This document shows positions 1-7,738 of a stretch of 64,000 bases of DNA, piece by piece. Below the pieces are notes generated by a model that was not told the DNA's origin, made no database searches, and saw only the letters and a program-made list of their open reading frames with translations. Made by a program: the position numbers and the translations under genes. Positions within the stretch are counted from its first letter, which is position 1. Every line of letters begins with the position of its first letter. The stretch comes from Loktanella sp. PT4BL (lineage in GTDB: Bacteria; Pseudomonadota; Alphaproteobacteria; Rhodobacterales; Rhodobacteraceae). The stretch covers positions 868,001 to 932,000 of the forward strand of contig NZ_QJJL01000002.1 in assembly GCF_003201935.1 (NCBI RefSeq), given 5' to 3'.

Positions 1-371
1 GCGCGGTTGATCTGGCAGGTATCGAGACCCGCGGGGACGCCAAGGCGCAACTGACAGGGCTGGAACCGGGGGTGGCGGAATTTCTGCTGCAAAGCCTTGA
101 TATAAAAGAGAAACGCTGGCGGCTTAATCTGGATGTGCTGGCCGCCGAGATGGACAAGATCATCGGGTTTCCGGATATTTCTGGGCAGTTCGACGGGCCG
201 ACGCTTTTCCTGTCGGGGGCCAATTCGCCCTATGTCCAGCGCGAGGCACGGCCGCAGATCAAGGCGCTTTTCCCGGGTGCGATCTTTGCCAAAATTCCCG
301 GCGCGGGGCACTGGCTGCACGCGGAAAAGCCGCGCGAGTTCACGGCGGCGGTCAGCGCATTTCTGGCGTAA
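1..371 (+). CDS. alpha/beta-fold hydrolase, C-terminal part (5' end outside window)
   Basis: The reading frame is open from the first bases of the window (codons in register from position 3), so the true start lies upstream and about 122 C-terminal residues are present. They contain the end of an alpha/beta hydrolase fold: a strand reading GPTLFLSGANSPYV, where the catalytic acid region lies in the family, then GAGHWLHAEKP, which holds the catalytic histidine, then a final helix ending in SAFLA. This resembles the YbfF/ABHD11-type esterases. The substrate cannot be told from this fragment. Confidence 0.8.
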   Translation, partial: AVDLAGIETRGDAKAQLTGLEPGVAEFLLQSLDIKEKRWRLNLDVLAAEMDKIIGFPDISGQFDGPTLFLSGANSPYVQREARPQIKALFPGAIFAKIPGAGHWLHAEKPREFTAAVSAFLA

Positions 372-377
372 ACATCC

Positions 378-409
378 TGTACACAACGTGTACACAACCT
401 GTACATACG
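378..409. repeat. three tandem 11-bp units built on TGTACACAAC
   Basis: TGTACACAAC occurs at 378-387 and again at 389-398, followed by a diverged copy TGTACATACG at 400-409, so the units are spaced 11 bp apart, about one helical turn. Each holds the palindrome TGTACA. The array ends about 12 bp before a putative -35 box of the lipoprotein gene, where an activator or repressor array would be expected. The binding protein is unknown. Confidence 0.5.
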
Positions 410-421
410 CGATGCACTCTC

Positions 422-449
422 TTGCCACGGCGGGGGGCAGTGCTAGGAT
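422..449 (+). promoter_or_regulatory. putative sigma70-type promoter of the entericidin-like gene
   Basis: TTGCCA (422-427) and TAGGAT (444-449) are separated by 16 bp and lie about 30 bp before the start of the small lipoprotein gene at 481. Both boxes differ from consensus by one or two bases. The assignment is by eye only. Confidence 0.35.
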
Positions 450-480
450 TGCGGAAACATCACTCTCGAAGGAGCCTTCC

Positions 481-594
481 ATGACCCGTATCGCCCTGAT
501 CATCGCCATCCTTGGTCTTGCCGCTTGTGAAACCGTTCAAGGGGTTGGGCGTGATATCACCAACGCGGGCGCGGCGATCGACCGCTCGCTCTAA
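481..594 (+). CDS. entericidin A/B-like small lipoprotein
   Basis: A 37-residue protein. A short hydrophobic segment (IALIIAILG) leads into the lipobox LAAC, so Cys17 is the expected lipidation site. The mature part reads ETVQGVGRDITNAGAAIDRSL minus its last residues, which matches the entericidin family pattern of a Cys, a glycine turn (VGRDI) and a short amphipathic helix. GGAGCC at 471-476 is the ribosome site. Entericidins are envelope lipoproteins named from an E. coli antidote/toxin pair; in alphaproteobacteria they are usually single genes of unclear role, and no partner is seen here. Confidence 0.75.
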   Translation: MTRIALIIAILGLAACETVQGVGRDITNAGAAIDRSL

Positions 595-624
595 GGGCGG
601 GGCAAGGGCAGCCCGCCTGCCCAC

Positions 625-675
625 TTGACAGAATTTCTGCACTGCAGCGATACTTCCGGTATTTTTCATCAGGAG
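625..675 (+). promoter_or_regulatory. putative promoter and ribosome site for the 683 gene
   Basis: A perfect TTGACA (625-630) is followed after 18 bp by GATACT (649-654). AGGAG at 671-675 sits 7 bases before the ATG at 683, which supports that start. Confidence 0.45.
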
Positions 676-682
676 TATTGCC

Positions 683-1039
683 ATGCCGACCCCGTTTGAC
701 ATCTGGTCCCCGATTTTCCGCGCGCCGTTTTCCGGTGACGTGACACAAGAGATCACGCCGCGCTTTCTGTCCCCCGACATCAAAGGCAGCCCCGCGATCG
801 AGGAAAAGGTCGTGCGCGAGGTTGCGAGCTACGGCAAGCAACTCGGCAAAGTGCTCGAGGCCCTGCAGGCGCTCTCGGCCGCGACAGACACACCCCTGCC
901 CGAGATCGACGCGCTGGTGGCAGAGGTCGAGACGGTGAAAGCAGGCGCGAAAGAGGCGCTGCGGGCCGAGGCCGAAGCGGCGCTCGCGCGGTTGAAGGCG
1001 GTGGATGAGGATGCGTGGCGGGAGGTGCGGGGTGGGTGA
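683..1039 (+). CDS. conserved small protein of unknown function, helical
   Basis: 118 residues without a signal peptide or membrane segment. The N-terminal third (MPTPFDIWSPIFRAPFSGDV) is proline- and aromatic-rich; the rest is predicted long helix rich in Ala, Glu and Lys, with heptad-like spacing from about residue 35 to 112. I do not recognise a domain. Base composition matches the chromosome, and a good promoter and AGGAG site precede it, so it is likely a real gene. Some Rhodobacterales carry similar short proteins next to polyhydroxyalkanoate or envelope genes, but nothing here supports a specific role. Confidence 0.6.
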   Translation: MPTPFDIWSPIFRAPFSGDVTQEITPRFLSPDIKGSPAIEEKVVREVASYGKQLGKVLEALQALSAATDTPLPEIDALVAEVETVKAGAKEALRAEAEAALARLKAVDEDAWREVRGG

Positions 1040-1096
1040 AACCCTTTCGTGAGAGGTGGTTTTGTGGGGCGCGTGGGCTTTATGAAGCCTACGGTT

Positions 1097-2335
1097 TCAA
1101 TCACCTTTTGGAGTTAGCATTTTGCCAGCCAGCCCGATTATGGCTGAACTAATCGACGTCCCTTGATATTTGAACTCTTCGGAAGAAACGGATTTCATAT
1201 GTTCGGAAAGTAGCTGCATCTTCATACGTGTTTCCTCGGCGAAACGTTCCTCTTCGGTCAATCCAGCTACTGATGCAGCAGCAGTGGTCACATCTTTTGC
1301 AACAATACTTAACTTAGCAAACTCTAGTCGCTGCCTATTGATTTTCACGATCTCGAAAACCAAACGCCCTACGATAAAACCGCAGGCCTCAATCAGAGCA
1401 AAGGCGACAACCACGAACGGAATTCTGGTCAAAAATATCGTCCAAACATCTACTCCATCTTCAAGGCGCCAAAGCTGTGTCAAATCTATTGCATTGCTAA
1501 AAAGCGAATAAAGTATAATCGCAAGTATCGCCGCAAAGGGCAGACCAATCCAAAGATATGTCTTGATGTTCTGAGTGCCTTGATCTACGAAGCCTTTGAT
1601 TTCTGATGGAAAAAGTCTGATCTCGTTAGTTAGTTCGTCGAGAGTATTGCGATCTGCTGCTATCTCCGACCGAATATTTCTTCGCTCCTCTTGGAGCGTT
1701 TCCACTTCCTTTTGCGCGTCCTTCCTCAGGGCTTCTGACTTCTGTATTTGTTCTTGCGCAGATACTAGACGCCCATCCAAATCCACTTTTTGGTTTGTTA
1801 ACTTTGCAACCTCGGACTGAAGGATACTCCTCTCTTTCTGAAGTGTAGTTAGTCTATCTTCAGCGTTTGCGAGACTTGTCTCTTTCTCAACTACTCCAGC
1901 TTCTCGCGCTGTGAGGCCTTTCACTGCCCACTCAAGGTCATGGAATTGGCTAAGGGTGTAACCCTCAGCGACCACTTTATTAATCTTTACTTGGCCATAC
2001 CATTTTCGATCAGGTTTAAACTGGAAGCCCGAACACAGCTTTCCCAATCCAAGCTTAACTGATCCTTCTTCGACTCTAAGTTGTTCTTCATGTCGCGTTC
2101 CATCGATGTGAGAGACTTGAACTTCAAACTTGTCCCAACGCTCATAACCCGACGAATTGATCTCAATCTGAGTCAAATAGACTGGTTCAGTAAACTCAAA
2201 TACGAACCATCTTTGCGCACCATCCAGAACAACGTCACCCTCTGGATCGGCGAGCTGGGTTGTTTTGTTCTCCGACTTCGAAAAGAACTGGAAAGGTATT
2301 GTTGAGGGAGGACGGATTTCTTGGGTTTCTGCCAT
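1097..2335 (-). CDS. membrane-anchored coiled-coil protein with N-terminal beta domain, function unknown
   Basis: 412 residues. Residues about 25-140 look like a beta-sandwich with a discoidin/galactose-binding flavour (WFVFEFTEPVYLTQIEINSS, then KFEVQVSHIDG). Residues about 145-245 form a long charged coiled coil with repeated Leu/Glu/Lys heptads. Two membrane segments follow (YLWIGLPFAAILAIILYSLF and IPFVVVAFALIEACGFIVG), then a cytoplasmic tail. The gene is clearly more AT-rich than both neighbours and uses many A/T-ending codons, which suggests horizontal transfer. No partner gene is seen, so it appears as a single-gene insertion between the 683 gene and lepA. A sensor or defence-related scaffold is possible but unsupported. 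Confidence 0.7.
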   Translation of the reverse strand: MAETQEIRPPSTIPFQFFSKSENKTTQLADPEGDVVLDGAQRWFVFEFTEPVYLTQIEINSSGYERWDKFEVQVSHIDGTRHEEQLRVEEGSVKLGLGKLCSGFQFKPDRKWYGQVKINKVVAEGYTLSQFHDLEWAVKGLTAREAGVVEKETSLANAEDRLTTLQKERSILQSEVAKLTNQKVDLDGRLVSAQEQIQKSEALRKDAQKEVETLQEERRNIRSEIAADRNTLDELTNEIRLFPSEIKGFVDQGTQNIKTYLWIGLPFAAILAIILYSLFSNAIDLTQLWRLEDGVDVWTIFLTRIPFVVVAFALIEACGFIVGRLVFEIVKINRQRLEFAKLSIVAKDVTTAAASVAGLTEEERFAEETRMKMQLLSEHMKSVSSEEFKYQGTSISSAIIGLAGKMLTPKGD

Positions 2336-2492
2336 TGGTAAAACAATCTGGATACAACTTTTGCGATACCGTCCAAGGCCTAAAGCAGAATGTCAACACC
2401 CACGCCCGTATAGTATGGTTTTTGGCAAAGAATAACGAAGGCGACAGCACCGCCCGTCAACAATGGCCAGACACGCTCCAAAAATGGCCAGC

Positions 2493-4292
2493 TTAGCTGT
2501 CCATTTTAAGAGCGGAAATAAACGCTTCCTGCGGGATATCCACTTTCCCGAACTGCCGCATCTTTTTCTTACCGGCCTTCTGCTTGTCCAGCAGTTTGCG
2601 TTTGCGGGTCGCGTCGCCACCGTAGCATTTCGCCGTCACGTCCTTGCGCAGCGCGGAGAGCGTTTCGCGGGCGATGACCTTGCCGCCAATAGCCGCCTGG
2701 ATCGGGATTTTGAACATGTGGCGGGGGATCAGGTCTTTGAGCTTTTCGACCATCGCGCGGCCCCGCATCTCGGCGCGGTCGCGGTGCACCATCATGGAGA
2801 GCGCATCGACAGGTTCTTCATTCACCAGCACCGACATTTTCACCAGATTGTCCTGCTGGTAGCCTGTCATCTGGTAATCAAAAGACGCATAGCCCTTGGT
2901 CACGGATTTCAGGCGGTCGTAGAAATCGAACACCACCTCGTTCAGCGGCAGATCGTAAACCACCATCGCGCGGGAGCCTGCATAGGTCAGGTCAAGCTGC
3001 ACGCCGCGCCGGTCCTGGCAGAGTTTCAGCACATCACCCAGATAGTCGTCGGGCACAAGGATCGTCGCCTTGATCCGCGGTTCCTCGATATGGTCCACAT
3101 GGGTCAGGTCGGGCATGTCGGCGGGGTTGTGCAGTTCGATCATCTCGCCGTCGCGCATATAGACGTGGTAGACCACGGAAGGGGCGGTCGTGATCAGCTC
3201 GATGTCATATTCGCGCTCGATCCGGTCGCGGATCACTTCGAGGTGCAGCAGCCCGAGAAAGCCGCAGCGGAAGCCGAAGCCGAGGGCGGCGGATGTTTCC
3301 ATCTCGTGGCTGAAAGAGGCGTCGTTGAGGGCGAGCTTGTCGATGGCGTCGCGCAGGTCCTCGAATTCGGAGCTGTCCACGGGGAAGAGCCCGCAGAAGA
3401 CCACCGGTTGCGCGGGCTTAAAGCCGGGGAGTGCTTTTTCGACGCCCTTTTTCTCGGATGTGATGGTGTCGCCGACGCGGGTGTCGCGCACCTGTTTGAT
3501 CGACCCTGTGATAAAGCCGATTTCACCGGGCCCGAGTTCGGCCACGTCCTGCATCTGGGGCCGGAAGACGCCGATCTTGTCGATGCCGTGGACAGCCCCG
3601 TTGGACATGAATTTCACGCGGTCGTTTTTCTTCATCACGCCGTCGATGATGCGCACCAGCACGATGACGCCGAGGTAGCTGTCGTACCAGCTATCGACCA
3701 GCATCGCCTTGAGCGGCGCATCGCGGTCGCCCGTGGGGGCGGGCAGCAGGTTGACGATGGCCTCCAGCGTTTCGTGGATGCCAATGCCGGTTTTCGCGCT
3801 GACACGGATCGCGCCAGAGGCGTCGATGCCGATCACATCCTCGATCTGCTCGGCAACACGGTCACATTCTGACGCGGGCAGGTCGATCTTGTTCAGGACC
3901 GGCACGATTTCGTGGTCGGCGTCGATCGCCTGATACACGTTGGCCAGCGTCTGCGCCTCGACCCCTTGGGTGCTATCAACCACCAGAAGCGAGCCTTCAA
4001 CCGCACGCATCGAGCGCGAGACCTCATAGGCGAAGTCCACGTGACCGGGGGTGTCGATCAGGTTGAGAACGTATTTCTTGCCGTTGTCGGCGACATAGTC
4101 GATCCGCACCGTGTTGGCCTTGATCGTGATACCGCGCTCGCGCTCGATATCCATGCTATCAAGAAGCTGCGCCTTCATATCCCGTTCAGCCACCGTATTG
4201 GTGGATTGGATCAGGCGGTCTGCGAGGGTCGATTTCCCGTGGTCGATATGGGCAACGATCGAGAAATTACGGATGTGCGAAAGGTCTGTCAT
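2493..4292 (-). CDS. lepA: elongation factor 4 (LepA), translational GTPase
   Basis: 599 residues, the normal LepA length. The start is set at the ATG before [20 protein letters not shown], where LepA proteins begin; the frame stays open 28 codons further upstream but that extension has no family likeness. GTPase motifs are in order: AHIDHGKS (G1, residues 14-21), RERGITIKA (G2), DTPGHVDF (G3), NKIDLP (G4). The C-terminal end [20 protein letters not shown] is the LepA-specific domain. EF4 binds ribosomes and promotes back-translocation or recovery of stalled ribosomes under ionic or cold stress. In many proteobacteria lepA precedes lepB; here it stands alone. Confidence 0.97.
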   Translation of the reverse strand: MTDLSHIRNFSIVAHIDHGKSTLADRLIQSTNTVAERDMKAQLLDSMDIERERGITIKANTVRIDYVADNGKKYVLNLIDTPGHVDFAYEVSRSMRAVEGSLLVVDSTQGVEAQTLANVYQAIDADHEIVPVLNKIDLPASECDRVAEQIEDVIGIDASGAIRVSAKTGIGIHETLEAIVNLLPAPTGDRDAPLKAMLVDSWYDSYLGVIVLVRIIDGVMKKNDRVKFMSNGAVHGIDKIGVFRPQMQDVAELGPGEIGFITGSIKQVRDTRVGDTITSEKKGVEKALPGFKPAQPVVFCGLFPVDSSEFEDLRDAIDKLALNDASFSHEMETSAALGFGFRCGFLGLLHLEVIRDRIEREYDIELITTAPSVVYHVYMRDGEMIELHNPADMPDLTHVDHIEEPRIKATILVPDDYLGDVLKLCQDRRGVQLDLTYAGSRAMVVYDLPLNEVVFDFYDRLKSVTKGYASFDYQMTGYQQDNLVKMSVLVNEEPVDALSMMVHRDRAEMRGRAMVEKLKDLIPRHMFKIPIQAAIGGKVIARETLSALRKDVTAKCYGGDATRKRKLLDKQKAGKKKMRQFGKVDIPQEAFISALKMDS

Positions 4293-4460
4293 AACTGGGA
4301 TATGGTGGGGTTTTTGCGCCTCGTCAATGCGGATAGTGACGCAGGATGATCGTGCCTTGCGGGCCGCCCAAACCACGGCTGACAGATGGACGGTCGTTTT
4401 TGTCTCGGGGTGACAGATTCAGGCTAGAACATAACATGAACACTACTGTAGTTTTACAGA

Positions 4461-4724
4461 ATGCCATATGAACCGGTCACGCTTGGATTGAAGTTCGCGA
4501 TCAGGGTCCACCACCTGACCGGACGTGATGTGCTGGTGGTGTCCTGCCCTGCCTGTCACAAGGCCTATTGGGTGGCACCCCATGTCATCTATGCGCGCTT
4601 TCACGAACATCTCCCGCTTGAGACGGTCGCCAAGGACTTTGTCTGCAAGCGCTGTGGCAACAAGCGCGGGCTATCGTGGTACATTGAACGGGCCACAGGG
4701 CCAGAGTTTCCCCGATCTGCGTAA
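4461..4724 (+). CDS. small zinc-ribbon protein of unknown function
   Basis: 87 residues with two cysteine pairs, CPAC (about residues 29-32) and CKRC (about 62-65), separated by 29 residues. This is the spacing of a zinc ribbon. The segment between reads as a short helix (VIYARFHEHLPLETVAKDF). No signal peptide or membrane segment. It is transcribed divergently from lepA. Short zinc-ribbon proteins of this sort are frequent in Rhodobacterales, with no assigned role that I know. Confidence 0.6.
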   Translation: MPYEPVTLGLKFAIRVHHLTGRDVLVVSCPACHKAYWVAPHVIYARFHEHLPLETVAKDFVCKRCGNKRGLSWYIERATGPEFPRSA

Positions 4725-4755
4725 CGACGGGGAAACACGATGTCGCCGGACCGGT

Positions 4756-5049
4756 TTAGGCTGTCAGGCGTTTGTCGAGTGCATCGCTCTGTGAACGCGC
4801 GTCCTGCTTGTCCACGATGGAATAGAGCATGTCGATTTGCTCGGATGAGGTGAGGTTTTCATAGGCACGCACCATGGTGATCAGTGGTGCAATCCGGCTC
4901 CGGACCGTTTCACCCAATGCGCCGACAACGATTGCTTCGATCAATTCGTCAGAGCATTCCAATTCGTAAAGGTTATGCACAAGACCTGCGTAATTGCTTT
5001 TGCTTGTCAGGCAGCTTTCCAACGCCTGGTTAATCTCTTTCACGGTCAT
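4756..5049 (-). CDS. small helical protein of unknown function
   Basis: 97 residues, predicted all-helical, soluble, acidic (many Glu, Asp), one Cys in the first helix (ALESCLTSKSNYAGLVHNL). No recognisable domain. It lies convergent with the zinc-ribbon gene (31 bp apart) and is followed upstream by about 570 bp without a protein gene. Codon use matches the chromosome. The start at 5049 is the only ATG that gives a whole first helix. Confidence 0.5.
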   Translation of the reverse strand: MTVKEINQALESCLTSKSNYAGLVHNLYELECSDELIEAIVVGALGETVRSRIAPLITMVRAYENLTSSEQIDMLYSIVDKQDARSQSDALDKRLTA

Positions 5050-5521
5050 AACGTCATCCTTTGATCAAACAGATCCAACTGGTCCTACGAGAAACGCCAA
5101 GGTCTCTTTCGTTATATGTGTCACCTTATTGGCGGCCAAAGCAAGTTGACGACGCCAAAAGACCCAAAAAAGCCTTAATACTGTCGCCGATCTGTGGACT
5201 ATAATGTCGTTCGGGAATTATTGCCAACATTTCAACGCAAAAGGGCGGAACTATACGGTAATTTCATGACAAGAGGCCTGTGCGCCTGAAGGCCCTGATC
5301 TGGTGAATCGCAAGCAGTACAGGCCGCGCCGGAATGGCCAGGACCATGTCGTCATAACTGCCATCCGCCCGTCACAGCGCCGGATCAATCCATCCGGACC
5401 GCGCTAGCCAGACAAGGATGACAAGACGCCGGTCATTTTTCGCTTATCGGCGTTTTTCTTGAGAATTCACTTGCTTTTTGCAGTGCTACCCCTCACACGC
5501 GGGGTGCAGACGTTATGCAAC
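5050..5521. other. long intergenic stretch with possible structured RNA
   Basis: No convincing protein gene is seen. On the + strand a perfect TATAAT (5200-5205) has only a weak -35 (TTAATA, 5175-5180, 19-bp spacer). Downstream are an exact 6-bp stem CCGGAT/ATCCGG (5380-5397), and a stem CGCCG/CGGCG (5427-5431 and 5448-5452) followed directly by TTTTTCTT, like an intrinsic terminator. A noncoding RNA of about 245 nt (5212-5458) ending there is possible. Confidence 0.25.
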
Positions 5522-5559
5522 TCGACCACTGTTTTCCCTTTCGGCTACAGTCTCTCGAT
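5515..5559 (+). promoter_or_regulatory. conserved upstream block of first cold-shock gene
   Basis: ATGCAAC (5515-5521), then TCGACCACTGTTTTCC and CAGTCTCTCGAT (5522-5559). The same elements recur before the second cold-shock gene at 5955-6007, about 100 bp before each ATG, while sequence between block and gene has diverged. A shared promoter or cold-responsive 5' leader is likely. Confidence 0.5.
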
Positions 5560-5625
5560 TTTGACACTGACTAAGCCGAGCTGTCGCAATATCGCGGACA
5601 GCACTGATACTAAAGGAAAAACACG

Positions 5626-5832
5626 ATGGCTACTGGCACCGTGAAATGGTTCAACACAACTAAAGGCTTCGGCTTTATCGCACCTGATGGCGGATCCAAG
5701 GACGTTTTCGTTCACATCTCCGCTGTTGAGCGTTCTGGCCTGACAGGCCTGCAGGATGATCAAAAAGTCACTTTTGACATCGAAGCTGGCCGTGATGGTC
5801 GCGAATCCGCTGTGAACCTCGCACTCGCGTAA
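5626..5832 (+). CDS. cspA: cold-shock domain protein (CspA family), copy 1
   Basis: 68 residues, a single OB-fold cold-shock domain. The RNA-binding motifs are present: [12 protein letters not shown] (RNP1, residues about 6-17) and VFVHISAVE (RNP2, about 28-36). These proteins bind single-stranded nucleic acid and melt mRNA structure, acting in cold adaptation or general growth. The RBS AAAGGAAA lies before the ATG. A second copy, identical over most of its length, begins 238 bp downstream; the pair with its shared leader looks like a tandem duplication. Confidence 0.95.
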   Translation: MATGTVKWFNTTKGFGFIAPDGGSKDVFVHISAVERSGLTGLQDDQKVTFDIEAGRDGRESAVNLALA

Positions 5833-5855
5833 GCGAATTTTGAAAAGACGGCTGT

Positions 5856-5877
5856 AGCGCGCGCCCGAGCGCGCGCT
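5856..5877 (+). repeat. perfect inverted repeat after cold-shock copy 1
   Basis: AGCGCGCG (5856-5863) and CGCGCGCT (5870-5877) form an 8-bp GC-only stem with a 6-base loop, 24 bases after the stop codon. There is no T-tract, so it may act as a 3' mRNA stabiliser rather than an intrinsic terminator. Confidence 0.45.
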
Positions 5878-5954
5878 CGCCACCCATTGTACGCCGAGCG
5901 CGCACAATCACCCAAGTTTCCTTGATTTTATACGGATAATGTGGCATCTTCGGC

Positions 5955-6007
5955 ATGCAACGTTGACCTATCGACCACTGTTTCCACTTACGGCCCAGTC
6001 TCTCGAT
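5955..6007 (+). promoter_or_regulatory. conserved upstream block of second cold-shock gene
   Basis: ATGCAAC (5955-5961) and, after an additional 9 bases (GTTGACCTA), TCGACCACTGTTTCC and CAGTCTCTCGAT (5971-6007). It is the counterpart of 5515-5559 and again lies about 100 bp from the ATG. Confidence 0.5.
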
Positions 6008-6069
6008 CACGTTTGACCGAGCCGGTCCGCTGCAGTCCCGCGAGCGGAGAATATAAAGGAAACAAGGAC

Positions 6070-6279
6070 ATGGCTTCAGGCACTGTCAAATGGTTCAACA
6101 CTACCAAAGGTTATGGCTTTATCGCACCCGACGGCGGCAGCAAGGATGTTTTCGTCCATATTTCAGCTGTCGAGCGGTCGGGTCTGACAGGTCTCAAGGA
6201 TGACCAGAAGGTCAACTTTGACATCGAAGCAGGCCGCGACGGGCGCGAAAGCGCTGTGAACCTGACCCTCGCCGACTAA
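6070..6279 (+). CDS. cold-shock domain protein (CspA family), copy 2
   Basis: 69 residues, one cold-shock domain with [12 protein letters not shown] and [12 protein letters not shown]-binding motifs. It differs from the first copy at only a handful of positions (for example Tyr for Phe in RNP1, Asn for Thr near residue 47, and one extra C-terminal Asp). The start is set at the ATG before ASGTVKW, preceded by AAAGGAAACAAGG; the upstream in-frame ATG at 5941 would run through the conserved leader block and is rejected. Followed by a strong terminator. Confidence 0.95.
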   Translation: MASGTVKWFNTTKGYGFIAPDGGSKDVFVHISAVERSGLTGLKDDQKVNFDIEAGRDGRESAVNLTLAD

Positions 6280-6305
6280 AGTGGGCTGATTAATCTGTAT
6301 GTTCG

Positions 6306-6334
6306 ATGGGCGCCTGCATTTGGCGCCCATTTTT
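6306..6334 (+). terminator. intrinsic terminator after the cold-shock pair
   Basis: ATGGGCGCC (6306-6314) and GGCGCCCAT (6322-6330) form a perfect 9-bp stem with loop TGCATTT, followed by TTTT. It lies 27 bases after the stop codon. Confidence 0.85.
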
Positions 6335-6363
6335 GCATGTGACAGGGTTCTGCCCCCGACCGG

Positions 6364-6999
6364 CTATGGCACGGCATTCACAAGCGCGAGCACAGACGGC
6401 CCGATGGCGGCCGTGATCAGGGAAACACCTTCACGGTTGGGGTGAATTCCGTCAGCTTGCAAATATGCGCGCGCGGCATCTTGCGTGCCCGCCTCTGCGC
6501 GCAATGCGCCCAGAAAGTCGGGATAAAGGGGAACGTCGTATTTTGCGGCAAGATCGGCATACATGTTTTCGAAGTCCTGCTTGTAGTCCTGCCCGTAGTT
6601 GCCCCCGACCGTCAGCCCCACCAAGAGCATCTCGACACCCGCCTGCTGCCCCGCCGCCAGAATACCATCGAGGTTCGCGCGGCTGATCGCCGGATCAAGA
6701 CCGCGCAGATAGTCATTGCCGCCCAAGGCCACGATCATCGCGTCAACCTCGGGGGTGAGTGTCCAGCCGACACGGCTGAGCCCGCCTGCTGTGGTGTCGC
6801 CGGACACACCTGCGTTGATTACCTTCACATCCGCGCCCTGATCTGCCAGCCAGGTTTGGAGTTGCGGCACAAAGCCATCAGCCTGCGGCAGCCCATAGCC
6901 CTGTGTCAGGCTGTCGCCCAGAGCCGCGATTGTGACGGTCTCGGCCTGTGCCAGCGTTGTGGTCAGCAAAACCGCCGCGAGAAGGTTGCTGCAGCGCAA
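6364..6999 (-). CDS. tesA: periplasmic GDSL esterase / TesA-like lysophospholipase
   Basis: A 211-residue SGNH hydrolase if translation starts at the TTG at 6999, which gives a compact signal peptide (RCSNLLAAVLLTTTLAQA). An ATG at 7068 in the same frame would overlap the divergent ABC gene. SGNH blocks are visible: ALGDSLTQGYG (block I, nucleophile Ser), a Gly in block II (INAGVSGDTTAGG), GGNDYLRG (block III) and DGIHPNREG (block V, Asp and His). E. coli TesA hydrolyses acyl-CoA and lysophospholipids in the periplasm, and is likewise divergent from ybbA-ybbP; that shared gene order strengthens the assignment. The exact start is uncertain. Confidence 0.85.
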   Translation of the reverse strand: MRCSNLLAAVLLTTTLAQAETVTIAALGDSLTQGYGLPQADGFVPQLQTWLADQGADVKVINAGVSGDTTAGGLSRVGWTLTPEVDAMIVALGGNDYLRGLDPAISRANLDGILAAGQQAGVEMLLVGLTVGGNYGQDYKQDFENMYADLAAKYDVPLYPDFLGALRAEAGTQDAARAYLQADGIHPNREGVSLITAAIGPSVLALVNAVP

Positions 7000-7045
7000 A
7001 ACGGCCCCATATGCAGAGGCATTGATACGACAAAAGGCACCCGCG

Positions 7046-7738
7046 ATGACCGATCCCGTTCTCTCCATTTCCCATGCGCACCTGTCGCTGGACGGCAACG
7101 CAGGCCGCGTCGACATTCTGCATGACATCTCGCTTGAGGTGGCCAGCGGCGAGACGCTGGGGCTGGTAGGGCCAAGTGGATCGGGCAAGTCATCGCTCCT
7201 TATGTTGATGGGCGGGCTGGAACAGGCGACATCGGGCACAATCACGGCACTGGGCCAGGATCTGACGGCGATGAACGAAGACCAGCTTGCCCTCTTTCGT
7301 AGAGACCATATGGGGGTCGTGTTCCAGTCTTTCCACCTGATCCCGACAATGACGGCGCTTGAAAATGTCGCAACCCCGCTGGAACTGGCCGGCGCGAAGG
7401 ACGCATTTGCGCGGGCGGCCGCCGAATTGGAGGCTGTGGGGCTTGGCAATCGCATGGATCATTACCCCAACCAGATGTCGGGCGGTGAGCAGCAGCGGGT
7501 TGCTCTGGCGCGCGCCTCGGCCCCGCGCCCCAAGATTTTGCTGGCGGATGAGCCGACAGGCAATCTGGATGAGACAAACGGCGCTGCCATTATCAATCTG
7601 CTGTTTGATCTGCGGGACCGCCACGGGGCGACCTTGATTTTGGTGACACACGCCAATGAACTGGCCGCGCGTTGTGACCGTGTGATCCGTCTGCGTGACG
7701 GGCGCATCGACAGCCCTGTTGCGAAGGCTGCGGAATGA
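7046..7738 (+). CDS. ybbA: ABC transporter ATP-binding protein, YbbA-like
   Basis: 230 residues from the ATG before TDPVLSISHAH. Walker A GPSGSGKSS (about residues 45-53), Q-loop VFQSFHL, signature MSGGEQQR, Walker B ILLADEPTGNLDE and the H-loop THANE are all present. This is the LolD/MacB/YbbA class that pairs with FtsX-type permeases. The stop overlaps the next gene by four bases, so the two are translated together. Divergent from the TesA-like esterase. A role in export or extraction of an envelope molecule is inferred from the class. Confidence 0.9.
   Translation: MTDPVLSISHAHLSLDGNAGRVDILHDISLEVASGETLGLVGPSGSGKSSLLMLMGGLEQATSGTITALGQDLTAMNEDQLALFRRDHMGVVFQSFHLIPTMTALENVATPLELAGAKDAFARAAAELEAVGLGNRMDHYPNQMSGGEQQRVALARASAPRPKILLADEPTGNLDETNGAAIINLLFDLRDRHGATLILVTHANELAARCDRVIRLRDGRIDSPVAKAAE

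Noticed and set aside
1097-2335. Reading the AT-rich coiled-coil gene as a known defence system
   Set aside because: No nuclease, NTPase, TIR or toxin motif is visible and no partner gene adjoins it; the idea has no direct support.
2463-3872. 469-codon plus-strand frame across lepA
   Set aside because: Antisense shadow of lepA: low-complexity His/Asp-rich translation and no domain, while lepA is complete on the other strand.
5941-6070. Upstream in-frame start for the second cold-shock gene
   Set aside because: The extra 43 residues have no family likeness and would translate through the conserved leader block; AAAGGAAACAAGG supports the start at 6070.
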